A stretch of 64,000 nt of DNA. Source: Streptomyces griseoloalbus (GTDB lineage Bacteria > Actinomycetota > Actinomycetes > Streptomycetales > Streptomycetaceae). Under the pieces are notes generated by a model. The model saw nothing but the letters and a program-made list of their open reading frames with translations. It was not told the DNA's origin and made no database searches. The DNA lies in contig BMUD01000026.1 in assembly GCA_014650015.1 (NCBI GenBank), positions 1 through 64,000 of the forward strand, given 5' to 3'. The translations under genes were made by a program, and so were the position numbers. Below are positions 7,287-16,388 of the stretch, in pieces (position 1 is the first letter of the stretch; each line of letters begins with the position of its first letter).

Positions 7287-8648
7287 ATGCAGTCCATGGC
7301 TCCGGCCGGAGCCGTCCGCCACCTGGTGTCCCTCGCCCGGTATGGCGACCTGAGCGCCTACGCCCGACAGATCCAGCGCCTTGGCGGCTGCGAGCGACCC
7401 GTACGGATGGAAGGCCACCGGCTCGACGTCCACGCCGCCACGGGCGAGATCGTCCGCGAGATCGCCGACCGGGACCTTCCGGCCGGGCAACTCCTCATCC
7501 GCTGCAACAACCGCCGGGCCACCCGGTGCGCCACCTGCGCCGAGGTGTACCGCAAAGACACCTTCCACCTCGTCACGGCCGGCCTGAGCGGCGGCAAAGG
7601 CATCAGCCCGGCCGTCGCCCAACACCCCCGCGTCTTCGCCACCTTCACGGCCCCGTCCTTCGGGCCCGTCCACAACCGCCCCGGCGGCGGCCGGTGCCGC
7701 TGCGGACGCCTCCACGCGAACGATGACCCCGCTCTGGGCACGCCCTTGGACCCGGACCGCTACGACTACCGCGCGGCTGTCCTGTGGAACGCGCACGCCG
7801 GGGCACTGTGGGGCCGCTTCACCACCTACCTGCGCCAACAGCTCGCCTCCCGCGCGGGCATCGGCCGCTCGGCACTGCGCCACTGCCTCAAGGTCTCGTA
7901 CGCCAAGGTCGCCGAGTACCAGCGGCGCGGCGCCGTCCACTTCCATGCCGTCATCCGCCTCGACGGACCCGACGGCGCCGAGGACGCCCCTCCACCCTGG
8001 GCCACGACCGACCTGCTCACCGACGCGATCCGCGCGGCGGCCCGCCTCGCCGAGACACCCGGCCCGGTCCTCGACGGCCACGCGTACGCCTTCCGCTTCG
8101 GCGAACAGCTCGACATCCGCCCCATCCGCTCGGCTGACTTCGCGGGCACCTCGGAACTGTCCAGCCGCGCCGTGGCCGCCTACATCGCCAAGTACGCCAC
8201 CAAGGGCGCCGAGACCGCGGGCACCCTCGACCGCCCCATCCGTAACCCGATCACGGACCTGATCGGCTCCGGCGTCACCGACCACGCCCGGCGCATGATC
8301 CTCACCTGCTGGCACCTCGGCGCCCTGCCCGAACTCGAAGACCTGCGCCTGCGCAAGTGGGCCCACATGCTCGGCTTCCGCGGCCACTTCTCCACCAAGT
8401 CCCGCGCCTACTCCGTCACCCTCGGCGCCCTCCGCCAGGAACGCGCCGACTACAACGAAGCGCTCACCCGCGAACGCGCGGCTGAAGCCGGCCACCCGCT
8501 GCCCGACCCGGACACCGTCCTCGTCCTCTCTCACTGGCGCTTCGCCGGAACCGGGCTGACCGCCGCAGAGGCCTGGTTCGCAACCTCACGCCGACCCACC
8601 CTCGACACGGAAGGAGACTCCGCATGGACCGCCGACGAGACGAACTGA
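7287..8648 (+). CDS. Rolling-circle replication initiator (RepSA type)
   Basis: A 453-residue protein that should nick the element origin and start rolling-circle replication after excision. An early Cys-rich stretch (CNNRRATRCATCAEVY) may bind zinc. The HUH metal motif is H218-F-H220 in GAVHFHAVIRLDG, and the catalytic tyrosine region is Y299-IAK-Y303-ATKG. The ATG follows AAGGAGGAAA, a very strong ribosome site. The palindrome at 7208 lies in front. No double-strand origin could be pinpointed. Confidence 0.9.
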   Translation: MQSMAPAGAVRHLVSLARYGDLSAYARQIQRLGGCERPVRMEGHRLDVHAATGEIVREIADRDLPAGQLLIRCNNRRATRCATCAEVYRKDTFHLVTAGLSGGKGISPAVAQHPRVFATFTAPSFGPVHNRPGGGRCRCGRLHANDDPALGTPLDPDRYDYRAAVLWNAHAGALWGRFTTYLRQQLASRAGIGRSALRHCLKVSYAKVAEYQRRGAVHFHAVIRLDGPDGAEDAPPPWATTDLLTDAIRAAARLAETPGPVLDGHAYAFRFGEQLDIRPIRSADFAGTSELSSRAVAAYIAKYATKGAETAGTLDRPIRNPITDLIGSGVTDHARRMILTCWHLGALPELEDLRLRKWAHMLGFRGHFSTKSRAYSVTLGALRQERADYNEALTRERAAEAGHPLPDPDTVLVLSHWRFAGTGLTAAEAWFATSRRPTLDTEGDSAWTADETN

Positions 8649-8818
8649 TGACTGTCCCGCAGGTTCTCGCCGAGCTGGGCGGGGTCTCCCGTCGCACTTT
8701 CTACCGTTGGCGGGAGCTGGGGCAGGCGCCGGAAGCGATCAAGCTTCCGAACGGCGAGCTCCGCTTCTGGCGCAGTGACTTCACCGCGTGGCTTCACGGG
8801 CTGGGGGAGGCGGCGTGA
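8624..8818 (+). CDS. xis: Excisionase, MerR/HTH_17-like (XisSA type)
   Basis: A 64-residue DNA-binding protein with one winged helix (VPQVLAELGGVSRRTFYRWRELG) followed by a wing-like LPNGELRFWRSDF. Such proteins bend DNA near attL/attR and steer the integrase towards excision. The ATG at 8624 overlaps rep by 25 bp and has GGAAGGAGAC in front; a second in-frame ATG at 8648 overlaps the rep stop as TGATG and would give a 56-residue form. The end overlaps the integrase start in a GTGA. Confidence 0.88.
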   Translation: MDRRRDELMTVPQVLAELGGVSRRTFYRWRELGQAPEAIKLPNGELRFWRSDFTAWLHGLGEAA

Positions 8819-10221
8819 AGTCGCACGACGTGAAGGTGTGGAGCATTCGCAAGCGGCCCTACAAAACGCCGTCGTACGACGTGCGGTGGAAGGTCGGCGA
8901 CGCTTCGCCGTTCTCCGAGACCTTCCGGACCAAGGCGCTCGCTGACAATTTCCGTGCGCAGTTGCTCCGGGCTGCACAGAAGGGGGAGGCCTTCGACACG
9001 GAAACCGGTCTGCCGGACTCCATGGCACCGGTCAAAGAGTCCCTTACCTGGTATGACTTCGCACGGGCGTATGTGGCCATGAAGTGGCCGTACGCGGCTC
9101 CGAACTCCCGCGACAGCCTGAACGAGACGATGACGCTCGTCACAACTCAGCTCCTGGGCGACCGCCCCGGTCGTCCGGCAGACGATGTGTTGCGGCGGGC
9201 CCTCCGCGGATGGGCGTTCGTCCTCCAGACCGAGGACGAGAACACCCCGCCGGTAGACATCGCGAACGCCCTCCGGTGGGTAGGCAAAGCTTCGCTGCCC
9301 CTGACGACGCTCAAGAACCCGGCAGACATTCGCAGCGTCCTCGACTCGCTCAAGCTCACCCTTTCCGGTGCCCCGGCGGCTGCTGAGACGGTGCGGCGCA
9401 AGCGGGCCGTCCTCTTCAACGCCCTGGCGTATGCGGTCGAGTTGGGGGAGCTGCCGGAGAACCCGGTCACGCTCGTGAAATGGAAGCTTCCCAAGGTGAC
9501 CAAGGAAGTGGACCGCCGAGTCGTGGTGAACCCTCGACAGGCGGCCGAGCTCCTTGCGGCTGTCTCGTACGTCGGTGGCTACCGTCGGGCCCGTGGGCGC
9601 CGACTCGTCGCACTCTTCGCCTGTATGTACTTCGGTGGGCTGCGGCCGGCGGAAGCCGTGGCCCTGCGTCGCCCGGATTGCACACTGCCGGACACGGGGT
9701 GGGGCTCGTTGATCTTGGAGAAGAGTCGTCCTACGGTCGGCAAGCGTTGGACCGGAACGGGGGAAGTGCACGACAACCGCGGTCTCAAGAACCGGCCCGC
9801 GAACGAGACCCGCATCGTTCCGATTCCGCCCCGCCTCGTTCGCATGCTCCGAGCTCACATTGAAGAATTCGGCACGGCTCTGGACGGCCGGTTGTTCGCC
9901 AACGAACGCGGGGGAGTGGTCGCCTCGACGACGTACTGGCGTGTCTGGGACGAGGCGCGGCACCTGGCGCTTACACCTGAGCAGGTGGCCTCGCCGCTGG
10001 CTGCTCGGCCGTACGACTTGCGGCACGCCGCGCTCTCCTCCTGGCTCAACGCCGGCGTGGACCCCACCGAGGTTGCGGAGCGCGCGGGCAACAGCGTCGA
10101 AGTGCTCCTGAGCCGGTATGCCAAGTGCCTCGACGGCCGCCAGGACGTCGCCAACCGTCGGATCGCTGAACTCCTCGGCGAGGGCGACGATCAAGAAGAC
10201 GCGCACGGCGACGGAACCTGA
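8815..10221 (+). CDS. int: Tyrosine site-specific integrase
   Basis: A 468-residue tyrosine recombinase for integration into the tRNA-Arg 3' end next door. Residues 1-55 look like an arm-type DNA-binding region, followed by a helical core-binding domain and the catalytic domain. Catalytic features are R277 (GGLRPAEA), R403-H404 (YDLRHAALS) and the nucleophile Y435 (SRYAKCL). Y400 stands where the first His of HxxR is common, and N426 (AGNSV) replaces the His of AGHS; I believe both variants occur in other actinobacterial integrases. The GTG start overlaps the xis stop. Confidence 0.93.
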   Translation: MKSHDVKVWSIRKRPYKTPSYDVRWKVGDASPFSETFRTKALADNFRAQLLRAAQKGEAFDTETGLPDSMAPVKESLTWYDFARAYVAMKWPYAAPNSRDSLNETMTLVTTQLLGDRPGRPADDVLRRALRGWAFVLQTEDENTPPVDIANALRWVGKASLPLTTLKNPADIRSVLDSLKLTLSGAPAAAETVRRKRAVLFNALAYAVELGELPENPVTLVKWKLPKVTKEVDRRVVVNPRQAAELLAAVSYVGGYRRARGRRLVALFACMYFGGLRPAEAVALRRPDCTLPDTGWGSLILEKSRPTVGKRWTGTGEVHDNRGLKNRPANETRIVPIPPRLVRMLRAHIEEFGTALDGRLFANERGGVVASTTYWRVWDEARHLALTPEQVASPLAARPYDLRHAALSSWLNAGVDPTEVAERAGNSVEVLLSRYAKCLDGRQDVANRRIAELLGEGDDQEDAHGDGT

Positions 10222-10259
10222 TCCCGACACACCCCCGACACATGCACCTGCGGCATGAT

Positions 10260-10285
10260 GGCCCCTGAACCACAGTCCGGGGGCC
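10260..10285 (+). terminator. Hairpin after int
   Basis: GGCCCC at 10260-10265 pairs with GGGGCC at 10280-10285, separated by 14 bases. It stands 39 bp after the int stop and could end the rep-xis-int transcript. There is no T-tract, as is usual in Streptomyces. Confidence 0.4.
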
Positions 10286-10396
10286 TCGTCGTTTCCCGGG
10301 TCTGACCTGCGGATTCTTGCTCTGCGGCCAGTCCACGCATAGTCCACAGCACCTGACATACGGCCGCTCCGAGTGGCACACGGCTGCACAAACGCG

Positions 10397-10437
10397 AAGA
10401 CCCCGGCTTCAGCGTTTCCGCTGATGACGGGGTCTTT
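10397..10437 (-). terminator. Terminator of the tRNA-Arg gene
   Basis: AAGACCCCG (10397-10405) pairs with CGGGGTCTT (10428-10436), and an inner TCAGCG/CGCTGA stem makes a long hairpin. Read on the minus strand it starts 19 bases after the tRNA 3' end. It should also stop transcription coming from int on the other strand. Confidence 0.75.
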
Positions 10438-10454
10438 AGGCACCTCACAAGGGG

Positions 10455-10500
10455 TGCCCCCGGCAGGATTCGAACCTGCGCACACGGCTCCGGAGGCCGT
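10455..10500. other. Probable attachment site (tRNA 3' half)
   Basis: In tRNA-targeting AICEs the shared att core covers the tRNA 3' end up to the T- or anticodon stem. Here the int side meets the 3' end at 10455, so this junction should be one attachment site. The exact core cannot be set because the other copy is outside the window. Confidence 0.5.
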
Positions 10501-10526
10501 TGCTCTATCCCCTGAGCTACGGGGGC
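10455..10526 (-). tRNA. tRNA-Arg (anticodon CCG)
   Basis: On the minus strand the 72-nt sequence starts GCCCCCGTAGCTCAGGGGAT, has the T-loop TTCGAAT within GCAGG/CCTGC, and ends with CGGGGGC plus discriminator A. The anticodon loop CTCCGGA between ACGGC and GCCGT gives CCG, reading arginine codon CGG. CCA is not encoded. A TAGTGT at 10565-10560 on the minus strand may be its -10 box. It is the likely integration target of the adjoining element. Confidence 0.97.
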
Positions 10527-10701
10527 GTGTCGGTCGCGGTGATCGCGGCGACGGGTAGAACACTACCAGTTCCGGTGGGGTGGTCATGAACCCGTTTTCC
10601 GGGTGGGCGGGCGGTCGGTTCGGAGTGCGGGGAGTCGCCCGTGCGGGGCGGAAGTGGGGAAACGCCGGACGCGGTGGCCGGTCCGCACCTACTCTCGAGT
10701 T

Positions 10702-11157
10702 GTGCCAGGCGCGTCGAGCCGGGTCCTTGTTGTGGACGACAACAAGGTCATCCGGCAGTTGATCAGGGTCAACCTCGAGCTGGAGGGCATCGAGGTCGTG
10801 ACCGCGGCCGATGGTGCCGAGTGTCTGGAAGTCGTCCATCAGGTGCAGCCCGACCTCGTCACCCTCGATGTCGTCATGCCGCGGCTCGACGGGCTCGGGA
10901 CGGCCGCTCGGCTGCGTGCCGATCCCCGTACGCGTGATCTCCCGCTCGTCATCGTGAGCGCCTGTACCCAGTGCGAGGTCGAGAGCGGGCTCGAGGTCGG
11001 TGTGGACGCCTTCCTCGCCAAGCCCTTCGAGCCGGGGGAACTCGTCCGGCTCGTCCGGCAGTTGATCGTGGGGCGGCGTGGGGATGGCGCGGATCGCCTC
11101 GGGCGCGTTCGCGGGCCCGGGGACGCCGAGCCGGCCGCCGGGCACGCCGGCGGCTGA
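10702..11157 (+). CDS. Stand-alone receiver-domain response regulator
   Basis: A 151-residue protein that is almost entirely a CheY-like receiver domain: VVDDN near the N-terminus, phospho-acceptor D56 in LVTLDVVMPRLDG, and the switch lysine in FLAKPFEPGEL. No DNA-binding output domain follows, only a short Arg/Gly-rich tail. It probably works through protein contacts or phosphotransfer; no partner kinase is adjacent. The start is taken as GTG 10702, where receiver homology begins; the region in front has no clear ribosome site and the mRNA may be leaderless. Confidence 0.82.
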   Translation: MPGASSRVLVVDDNKVIRQLIRVNLELEGIEVVTAADGAECLEVVHQVQPDLVTLDVVMPRLDGLGTAARLRADPRTRDLPLVIVSACTQCEVESGLEVGVDAFLAKPFEPGELVRLVRQLIVGRRGDGADRLGRVRGPGDAEPAAGHAGG

Positions 11158-11255
11158 GAGCGGCGGTGCCCGAAGGCCGGCGGGGCCGTCCACATCCCGG
11201 AATCGCCGGTCAACCCGTTCGCCTACCCACCCCCCTCCTCCCCTACGCTTGTCCC

Positions 11256-12350
11256 GTGACCCCCGTCGAGCTCTCCCGCACCGTGCTGCACGCGGTGCGC
11301 CGTGCCGTCGACGAGGGGGAGCTGGCGGTGGCGGTGCCCGTGCCCGAGCGGGTCGTGGTCGCGCCTCCCGGGCCCGGTGGGTGCGGTGACTACGCCACCA
11401 ACGTCGCCCTCCAGCTCGCCCGCCCGGCCGGCCAGCCGCCTCGGCGTGTGGCCGAAATCCTCCGGCCGCACCTGCTGCGCAGCGGCGGCATCACCGACGT
11501 CGTCGTCACCGGACCGGGGTTCCTCAACATCAGCCTGCGGAGCGGCGCCCCCGCCGCCCTCGTCCACGAGGTCCTGCGGCGCGGTCCCCGGTACGGACAT
11601 TCCGACGCCCTCGCCGGGCAGGTCGTCCGACTCCACGCGCCCCGCGAGGTCCGGGCCGTCGTCCATCTCGACGTCCTCTCCCGCCTCCTCCGTTCCCAGG
11701 GCGCCCTGGTTCGCGCCACGTGCGAGGGCTCGCCCGCGGCGGAGTGGGGAAGCGTCCTGGGCGTCGTCCTCCGTATGGACGGCCATGGCGGCCATGGCGG
11801 ACCCGCGGATCACGTCTCCGTCGGAGACGACATCGGCATCCGGGACCACGTCGACGTCCGGCCCGTCCCCGCGCCCGCCGACCCGCTTCCCCTCGGCCGG
11901 GACGCCGCCCGGTGGGCCCTGCTGCACCCCGCCCCGCACGACCGGCCCCGGATCAGTGACGCGCACCTGGTGCAGCGCGAGAGCAACCCGCTCTTCCGCG
12001 TCCGGTACGCCCACGCCCGCACCCGGGCCCTCCTCCGTAACGCCGTCGACGTCGGATTCGCCCCTGAGCCCGGGCCCGAAGCGGCAGACGCCCAGCCGCT
12101 GCTTCAGGTCCTCGCCGACCACCCCCGCATCCTCGCGGGCGCCGCCACCCACCGCGCGCCCGACCGGCTCGCCCGGCATCTGGTCACCGTCGCCGACGCC
12201 GTGCTGCCCCTGCTCCCCGCCGTGCTGCCCCTCGGTGAGGAGAAACCCTCGGCCGCCCACCGTGCCCGGCTCGCCCTCGCCGAAGCCGCCGGGACGGTGC
12301 TGGCCGGCGGCCTGTCCCTGCTCGGCATCGACGCACCCGATCACCTCTGA
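11256..12350 (+). CDS. nrtL: ArgS-related anticodon-binding protein NrtL
   Basis: A 364-residue protein resembling arginyl-tRNA synthetase without its catalytic core. Residues about 1-110 match the ArgRS N-terminal add-on domain ([18 protein letters not shown]), and residues about 230-364 match the DALR anticodon-binding domain ([16 protein letters not shown]). The HIGH and KMSKS signatures of the Rossmann domain are missing, so it cannot charge tRNA. It lies 22 bp before lysA, and the lysA-hom-thr cluster follows. A role in tRNA binding or regulation is inferred. The GTG start lies about 98 bp after the receiver gene. Confidence 0.85.
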   Translation: MTPVELSRTVLHAVRRAVDEGELAVAVPVPERVVVAPPGPGGCGDYATNVALQLARPAGQPPRRVAEILRPHLLRSGGITDVVVTGPGFLNISLRSGAPAALVHEVLRRGPRYGHSDALAGQVVRLHAPREVRAVVHLDVLSRLLRSQGALVRATCEGSPAAEWGSVLGVVLRMDGHGGHGGPADHVSVGDDIGIRDHVDVRPVPAPADPLPLGRDAARWALLHPAPHDRPRISDAHLVQRESNPLFRVRYAHARTRALLRNAVDVGFAPEPGPEAADAQPLLQVLADHPRILAGAATHRAPDRLARHLVTVADAVLPLLPAVLPLGEEKPSAAHRARLALAEAAGTVLAGGLSLLGIDAPDHL

Positions 12351-12372
12351 GAGAGTCCAGAGAGACACCGAC

Positions 12373-13764
12373 ATGAGCCGTTCCGCACACCCCGCCGGGC
12401 CCCGTCACGCCGACGTCCTTCCCGAGGGGCACTACTCCGCACCGCCCGCCGACCTCAACGCGCTCGACCCCAAGGTGTGGTCCGAGACCGTCACGCGGAA
12501 CCAGGACGGTGTGCTCACCGTCGGCGGGATCGACGTCAAGCGGCTCGCCGAGGAGTTCGGCACCCCCGCCTACTTCCTCGACGAGGCCGACTTCCGGGCC
12601 CGGGCGCGGGCCTGGCGTACCGCCTTCGGCGATGACGCCGACGTGTTCTACGCGGGCAAGGCGTTCCTGTCCCGGGCCGTCGTGCGGTGGCTGCACGAGG
12701 AGGGGCTGAATCTCGACGTGTGCTCGGGCGGTGAGCTGGCCACCGCGCTGTCCGCCGGGATGCCCGTCGAGCGCATCGCCTTCCACGGCAACAACAAGTC
12801 GTCCGCGGAGATCCGCCGGGCCGTCGAGGCCGGGGTCGGGCGGATCGTGCTCGACTCGTTCCAGGAGATCGTCCGGGTCGCGCACATCGCCCAGGAGCTC
12901 GGCAAGCGGCAGCGGGTGCAGATCCGTATCACCGTCGGCGTCGAGGCGCACACGCACGAGTTCATCGCCACCGCCCACGAGGACCAGAAGTTCGGCATCC
13001 CGCTGGCCGGCGGGCAGGCGGCCGAGGCCGTGCGGCGGGCGTTGCAGCTGGACGGGCTGGAGCTCATCGGGATCCACTCCCACATCGGGTCGCAGATCTT
13101 CGACATGTCCGGGTTCGAGGTCGCCGCGCACCGGGTGGTGGGGCTGCTCAAGGACATCCGGGACGAGCACGGGGTCGAACTGCCCGAGATCGACCTCGGG
13201 GGCGGGCTCGGCATCGCGTACACGAGCGACGACGATCCCCGTGAGCCGCACGAGATCGCCAAGGCGCTGACCGAGATCGTCACCCGGGAGTGCGACGCCG
13301 CGCGCCTGACGACCCCCCGGATCTCCGTCGAGCCGGGGCGCGCCATCGTCGGGCCCACCGCCTTCACGCTCTACGAGGTCGGCACGGTCAAGCCGCTCGA
13401 CGGGCTGCGGACGTACGTCTCCGTCGACGGCGGGATGTCGGACAACATCCGCACCGCGCTGTACGACGCCGAGTACAGCGTCGCCCTCGTCTCCCGCAGC
13501 TCCGAAGCCGAGCCGATGCTGTGCCGCGTCGTCGGCAAGCACTGCGAGAGCGGTGACATCGTGGTGCGTGACGCCTTCCTGCCGGGGGACCTGGCACCGG
13601 GTGACCTCATCGCCGTACCGGCGACCGGGGCGTACTGCCGGTCGATGGCCAGCAACTACAACCATGTCCTGCGGCCGCCGGTCGTCGCCGTCGGGGGCGG
13701 CGAGGCGCGCGTGATCGTGCGCCGGGAGACGGAGGAGGACCTCCTCCGTCTCGACGTCGGGTAG
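12373..13764 (+). CDS. lysA: Diaminopimelate decarboxylase
   Basis: A 463-residue PLP enzyme that makes L-lysine from meso-diaminopimelate, the last lysine step. The PLP lysine is K96 ([10 protein letters not shown]); [15 protein letters not shown], the phosphate-binding GGGLGIAY and a C-terminal CESGD, which supplies substrate-contacting residues from the partner subunit, follow in the usual order of fold III decarboxylases. It lies 22 bp after nrtL and 155 bp before hom, so aspartate-family genes are grouped. Confidence 0.96.
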   Translation: MSRSAHPAGPRHADVLPEGHYSAPPADLNALDPKVWSETVTRNQDGVLTVGGIDVKRLAEEFGTPAYFLDEADFRARARAWRTAFGDDADVFYAGKAFLSRAVVRWLHEEGLNLDVCSGGELATALSAGMPVERIAFHGNNKSSAEIRRAVEAGVGRIVLDSFQEIVRVAHIAQELGKRQRVQIRITVGVEAHTHEFIATAHEDQKFGIPLAGGQAAEAVRRALQLDGLELIGIHSHIGSQIFDMSGFEVAAHRVVGLLKDIRDEHGVELPEIDLGGGLGIAYTSDDDPREPHEIAKALTEIVTRECDAARLTTPRISVEPGRAIVGPTAFTLYEVGTVKPLDGLRTYVSVDGGMSDNIRTALYDAEYSVALVSRSSEAEPMLCRVVGKHCESGDIVVRDAFLPGDLAPGDLIAVPATGAYCRSMASNYNHVLRPPVVAVGGGEARVIVRRETEEDLLRLDVG

Positions 13765-13919
13765 CCGGGGAGTCCGGCGCCCCACGCGCCGGGAAGATCT
13801 TCGGCCTGCCCGGTGCAGAGAAATGAAATAGACGTCTCACGATCCGGACCAGGGGCAGAAAGTCCCGTTCGGTGAGTGAGACTGGTGCAACCGAGACGGT
13901 AATCAGGAAACGAGGTCGG

Positions 13920-15212
13920 ATGATGCGTACGCGTCCGCTGAAGGTGGCGCTGCTGGGCTGTGGAGTGGTCGGCTCAGAGGTGGCGCGCATCATGACGACG
14001 CACGCCGACGACCTCGCCGCCCGCATCGGGGCCCCGGTGGAGCTCGCCGGGGTCGCCGTGCGGCGGCCCGACAAGGTGCGTGAGGGCATCGACCCGGCCC
14101 TGGTCACCACCGACGCCACCGCCCTCGTCAAACGCGGTGACCTCGACATCGTCGTGGAGGTCATCGGCGGCATCGAACCCGCCCGGACGCTGATCACCAC
14201 CGCCTTCGAGCACGGCGCCTCCGTCGTCTCCGCCAACAAGGCGCTGCTCGCCCAGGACGGCGCCGCGCTGCACGCCGCCGCCGACGAGCACGGCAAGGAC
14301 CTCTACTACGAGGCCGCCGTGGCCGGCGCGATCCCGCTGATCCGGCCGCTGCGCGAGTCGCTCGCCGGTGACAAGGTCAACCGGGTGCTCGGCATCGTCA
14401 ACGGCACCACCAACTTCATCCTCGACAAGATGGACACCACGGGCGCCGGCTACCAGGAGGCGCTCGACGAGGCCACCGCGCTCGGGTACGCCGAGGCCGA
14501 CCCGACCGCCGACGTCGAGGGCTTCGACGCCGCCGCGAAGGCCGCCATCCTCGCCGGGATCGCCTTCCACACGCGCGTGCGCCTCGACGACGTCTACCGC
14601 GAGGGCATGTCCGAGGTCACCGCCGCCGACTTCGCCTCGGCGAAGGAGATGGGCTGCACCATCAAGCTGCTCGCCATCTGCGAGCGGGCCGGGGACGGGG
14701 CGTCGGTCACCGCGCGGGTGCATCCGGCGATGATTCCGCTCAGCCACCCCCTCGCCTCGGTGCGCGGCGCGTACAACGCCGTCTTCGTGGAGTCGGACGC
14801 CTCCGGGCAGCTGATGTTCTACGGGCCCGGCGCCGGTGGTGCGCCGACCGCCTCCGCCGTGCTCGGAGACCTCGTCGCCGTGGGCCGCAACCGGATCAGC
14901 GGGACGACCGGACCGGGCGAGTCCGCGTATGCCGCGCTGCCCGTCTCGTCGATGGGCGAGGTCGTCACGCGCTACCACATCAGCCTCGACGTGGCCGACA
15001 AACCGGGTGTTCTCGCCCAGGTCGCGACCGTGTTCGCGGAGCACGGTGTCTCGATCGACACGGTGCGCCAGCAGGGCAAGGACGGTGAGGCCTCCCTCGT
15101 CGTCGTCACTCACCGTGCGTCCGACGCGGCCCTCGGCGGGACCGTGGAGGCGTTGCGCAATCTCGACACCGTGCGTGGTGTCGCCAGCATCATGCGGGTT
15201 GAAGGAGAGTAA
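13920..15212 (+). CDS. hom: Homoserine dehydrogenase
   Basis: A 430-residue NAD(P)-dependent enzyme reducing aspartate semialdehyde to homoserine, the branch to threonine and methionine. The nucleotide loop is GCGVVG at residues 13-18. The catalytic core shows NKALLA, GTTNFIL and EADPTADVEG, and a C-terminal ACT domain begins near residue 355 (YHISLDVADKPGVLAQVATV), the usual site of threonine feedback. ATG codons at 13920 and 13923 both follow GAGG; an upstream GTG at 13872 is in frame but less likely. thrC starts 6 bp after the stop. Confidence 0.95.
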   Translation: MMRTRPLKVALLGCGVVGSEVARIMTTHADDLAARIGAPVELAGVAVRRPDKVREGIDPALVTTDATALVKRGDLDIVVEVIGGIEPARTLITTAFEHGASVVSANKALLAQDGAALHAAADEHGKDLYYEAAVAGAIPLIRPLRESLAGDKVNRVLGIVNGTTNFILDKMDTTGAGYQEALDEATALGYAEADPTADVEGFDAAAKAAILAGIAFHTRVRLDDVYREGMSEVTAADFASAKEMGCTIKLLAICERAGDGASVTARVHPAMIPLSHPLASVRGAYNAVFVESDASGQLMFYGPGAGGAPTASAVLGDLVAVGRNRISGTTGPGESAYAALPVSSMGEVVTRYHISLDVADKPGVLAQVATVFAEHGVSIDTVRQQGKDGEASLVVVTHRASDAALGGTVEALRNLDTVRGVASIMRVEGE

Positions 15213-15218
15213 CCAGCA

Positions 15219-16277
15219 ATGACCCACCAGTGGCGCGGAATCATCGAGGAGTACCGGGACCGGCTGCCGGTCTCCGACACCACGCCGGTCGTGACGCTCC
15301 GTGAGGGCGGCACGCCGCTCGTGCCCGCGCAGGTGCTCTCCGAGCGCACGGGCTGCGAGGTGCACCTCAAGGTCGAGGGCGCGAACCCCACCGGGTCCTT
15401 CAAGGACCGCGGGATGACCATGGCCATCTCCAAGGCGAAGGAGGAGGGGGCCAAGGCCGTCATCTGTGCCTCCACCGGCAACACCTCCGCCTCCGCCGCC
15501 GCGTACGGGGTGCGCGCCGGGATGGTGTCCGCCGTGCTGGTGCCGCAGGGCAAGATCGCGCTCGGCAAGATGGGCCAGGCGCTGGTCCACGGCGCGAAGA
15601 TCCTCCAGGTCGACGGCAACTTCGACGACTGCCTGACGCTGGCCCGCGCGCTGAGCGACAACTACCCCGTGGCGCTGGTCAATTCGGTCAATCCGGTGCG
15701 TATAGAGGGGCAGAAGACCGCCGCCTTCGAGATCGTGGACATGCTGGGCGACGCCCCCGACATCCATGTGCTGCCGGTCGGCAACGCGGGCAACATCACC
15801 GCGTACTGGAAGGGGTACAAGGAGTACGCCGCCGACGGCGTCGCCACCAGGACGCCCCGCATGTGGGGGTTCCAGGCGTCCGGCAGTGCCCCGATCGTGC
15901 GCGGCGAGGTCGTCAAGGACCCGTCGACCATCGCCACCGCCATCCGCATCGGCAACCCCGCCTCCTGGGACTTCGCGCTCGCCGCGCGGGACGAGTCCGG
16001 CGGCGCCATCGACGAGGTGACGGACCGTGAGATCCTGCGCGCCTACCGCCTGTTGGCCTCGCAGGAGGGCGTCTTCGTCGAGCCCGCGTCCGCCGCGTCG
16101 GTCGCCGGTCTGCTGAAGGCCGCCGAGCAGGGCAAGGTCGACCCGGGGCAGCGGATCGTGTGCACCGTCACCGGCAACGGCCTGAAGGACCCGGACTGGG
16201 CCGTCGCCGGCGCGCCGCAGCCGGTCACCGTCCCCGTCGACGCGGCGACCGCCGCCGAGCGGCTCGGTCTCGTCTAG
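15219..16277 (+). CDS. thrC: Threonine synthase
   Basis: A 352-residue PLP enzyme converting O-phosphohomoserine to threonine. The PLP lysine is K62 in [11 protein letters not shown], and the phosphate-binding loop is GNAGN in the middle. It is the short actinobacterial form. It is coupled to hom with a 6-bp gap and GAAGGAGAG upstream. thrB does not follow directly: 576 bp with a repeat array come first. Confidence 0.95.
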   Translation: MTHQWRGIIEEYRDRLPVSDTTPVVTLREGGTPLVPAQVLSERTGCEVHLKVEGANPTGSFKDRGMTMAISKAKEEGAKAVICASTGNTSASAAAYGVRAGMVSAVLVPQGKIALGKMGQALVHGAKILQVDGNFDDCLTLARALSDNYPVALVNSVNPVRIEGQKTAAFEIVDMLGDAPDIHVLPVGNAGNITAYWKGYKEYAADGVATRTPRMWGFQASGSAPIVRGEVVKDPSTIATAIRIGNPASWDFALAARDESGGAIDEVTDREILRAYRLLASQEGVFVEPASAASVAGLLKAAEQGKVDPGQRIVCTVTGNGLKDPDWAVAGAPQPVTVPVDAATAAERLGLV

Positions 16278-16278
16278 C

Positions 16279-16388
16279 GCGAGCGGCCCTGCGAACCACG
16301 CGAGCGGTCCGCGGACCAGGCGAACGGTCTGCGGACCATGCGAACGGTCTGCGGGCCACGCGAACGGTCCGCGGACCACGCGGCCGGC
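16279..16388. repeat. Tandem 20-bp repeat of palindromic units
   Basis: Five units of about 20 bp start at 16279 (21 bp), 16300, 16320, 16340 and 16360, followed by a partial unit. A typical unit is GCGAACGGTCCGCGGACCAC. Its core GGTCCGCGGACC is a perfect 12-bp palindrome in two units and near-perfect in the others. The array begins 1 bp after the thrC stop, so a thrC transcript would carry a chain of hairpins. It may terminate or stabilise the hom-thrC mRNA; function is not known. Confidence 0.75.

Larger units (their letters stand above)
1..10454 (+). mobile_element. Integrated AICE (pSAM2-type), right-hand part
   Basis: All genes from 350 to 10221 point the same way and form the usual AICE kit: FtsK-like transfer ATPase, DUF2637 spread protein, small transfer proteins, HUH-type Rep, Xis and a tyrosine integrase. 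The integrase ends 233 bp before the 3' end of a tRNA-Arg gene, the normal arrangement for integration into a tRNA 3' end. I found no second copy of the tRNA 3' segment between position 1 and the integrase, so the left attachment site should lie upstream of the window. No GntR-type KorSA and no Pra-like gene are visible in the part shown. That the segment is mobile is inferred from gene content. Confidence 0.88.

Noticed and set aside
1-8800. Left attachment site inside the window
   Set aside because: I looked for a copy of the tRNA 3' segment (CGGCAGGATTCGAACCTGC) and saw none, so the left end must lie outside.
16279-16388. 20-bp repeat array as a CRISPR
   Set aside because: Units are directly joined without spacers and no cas genes are nearby; reported as a tandem repeat instead.
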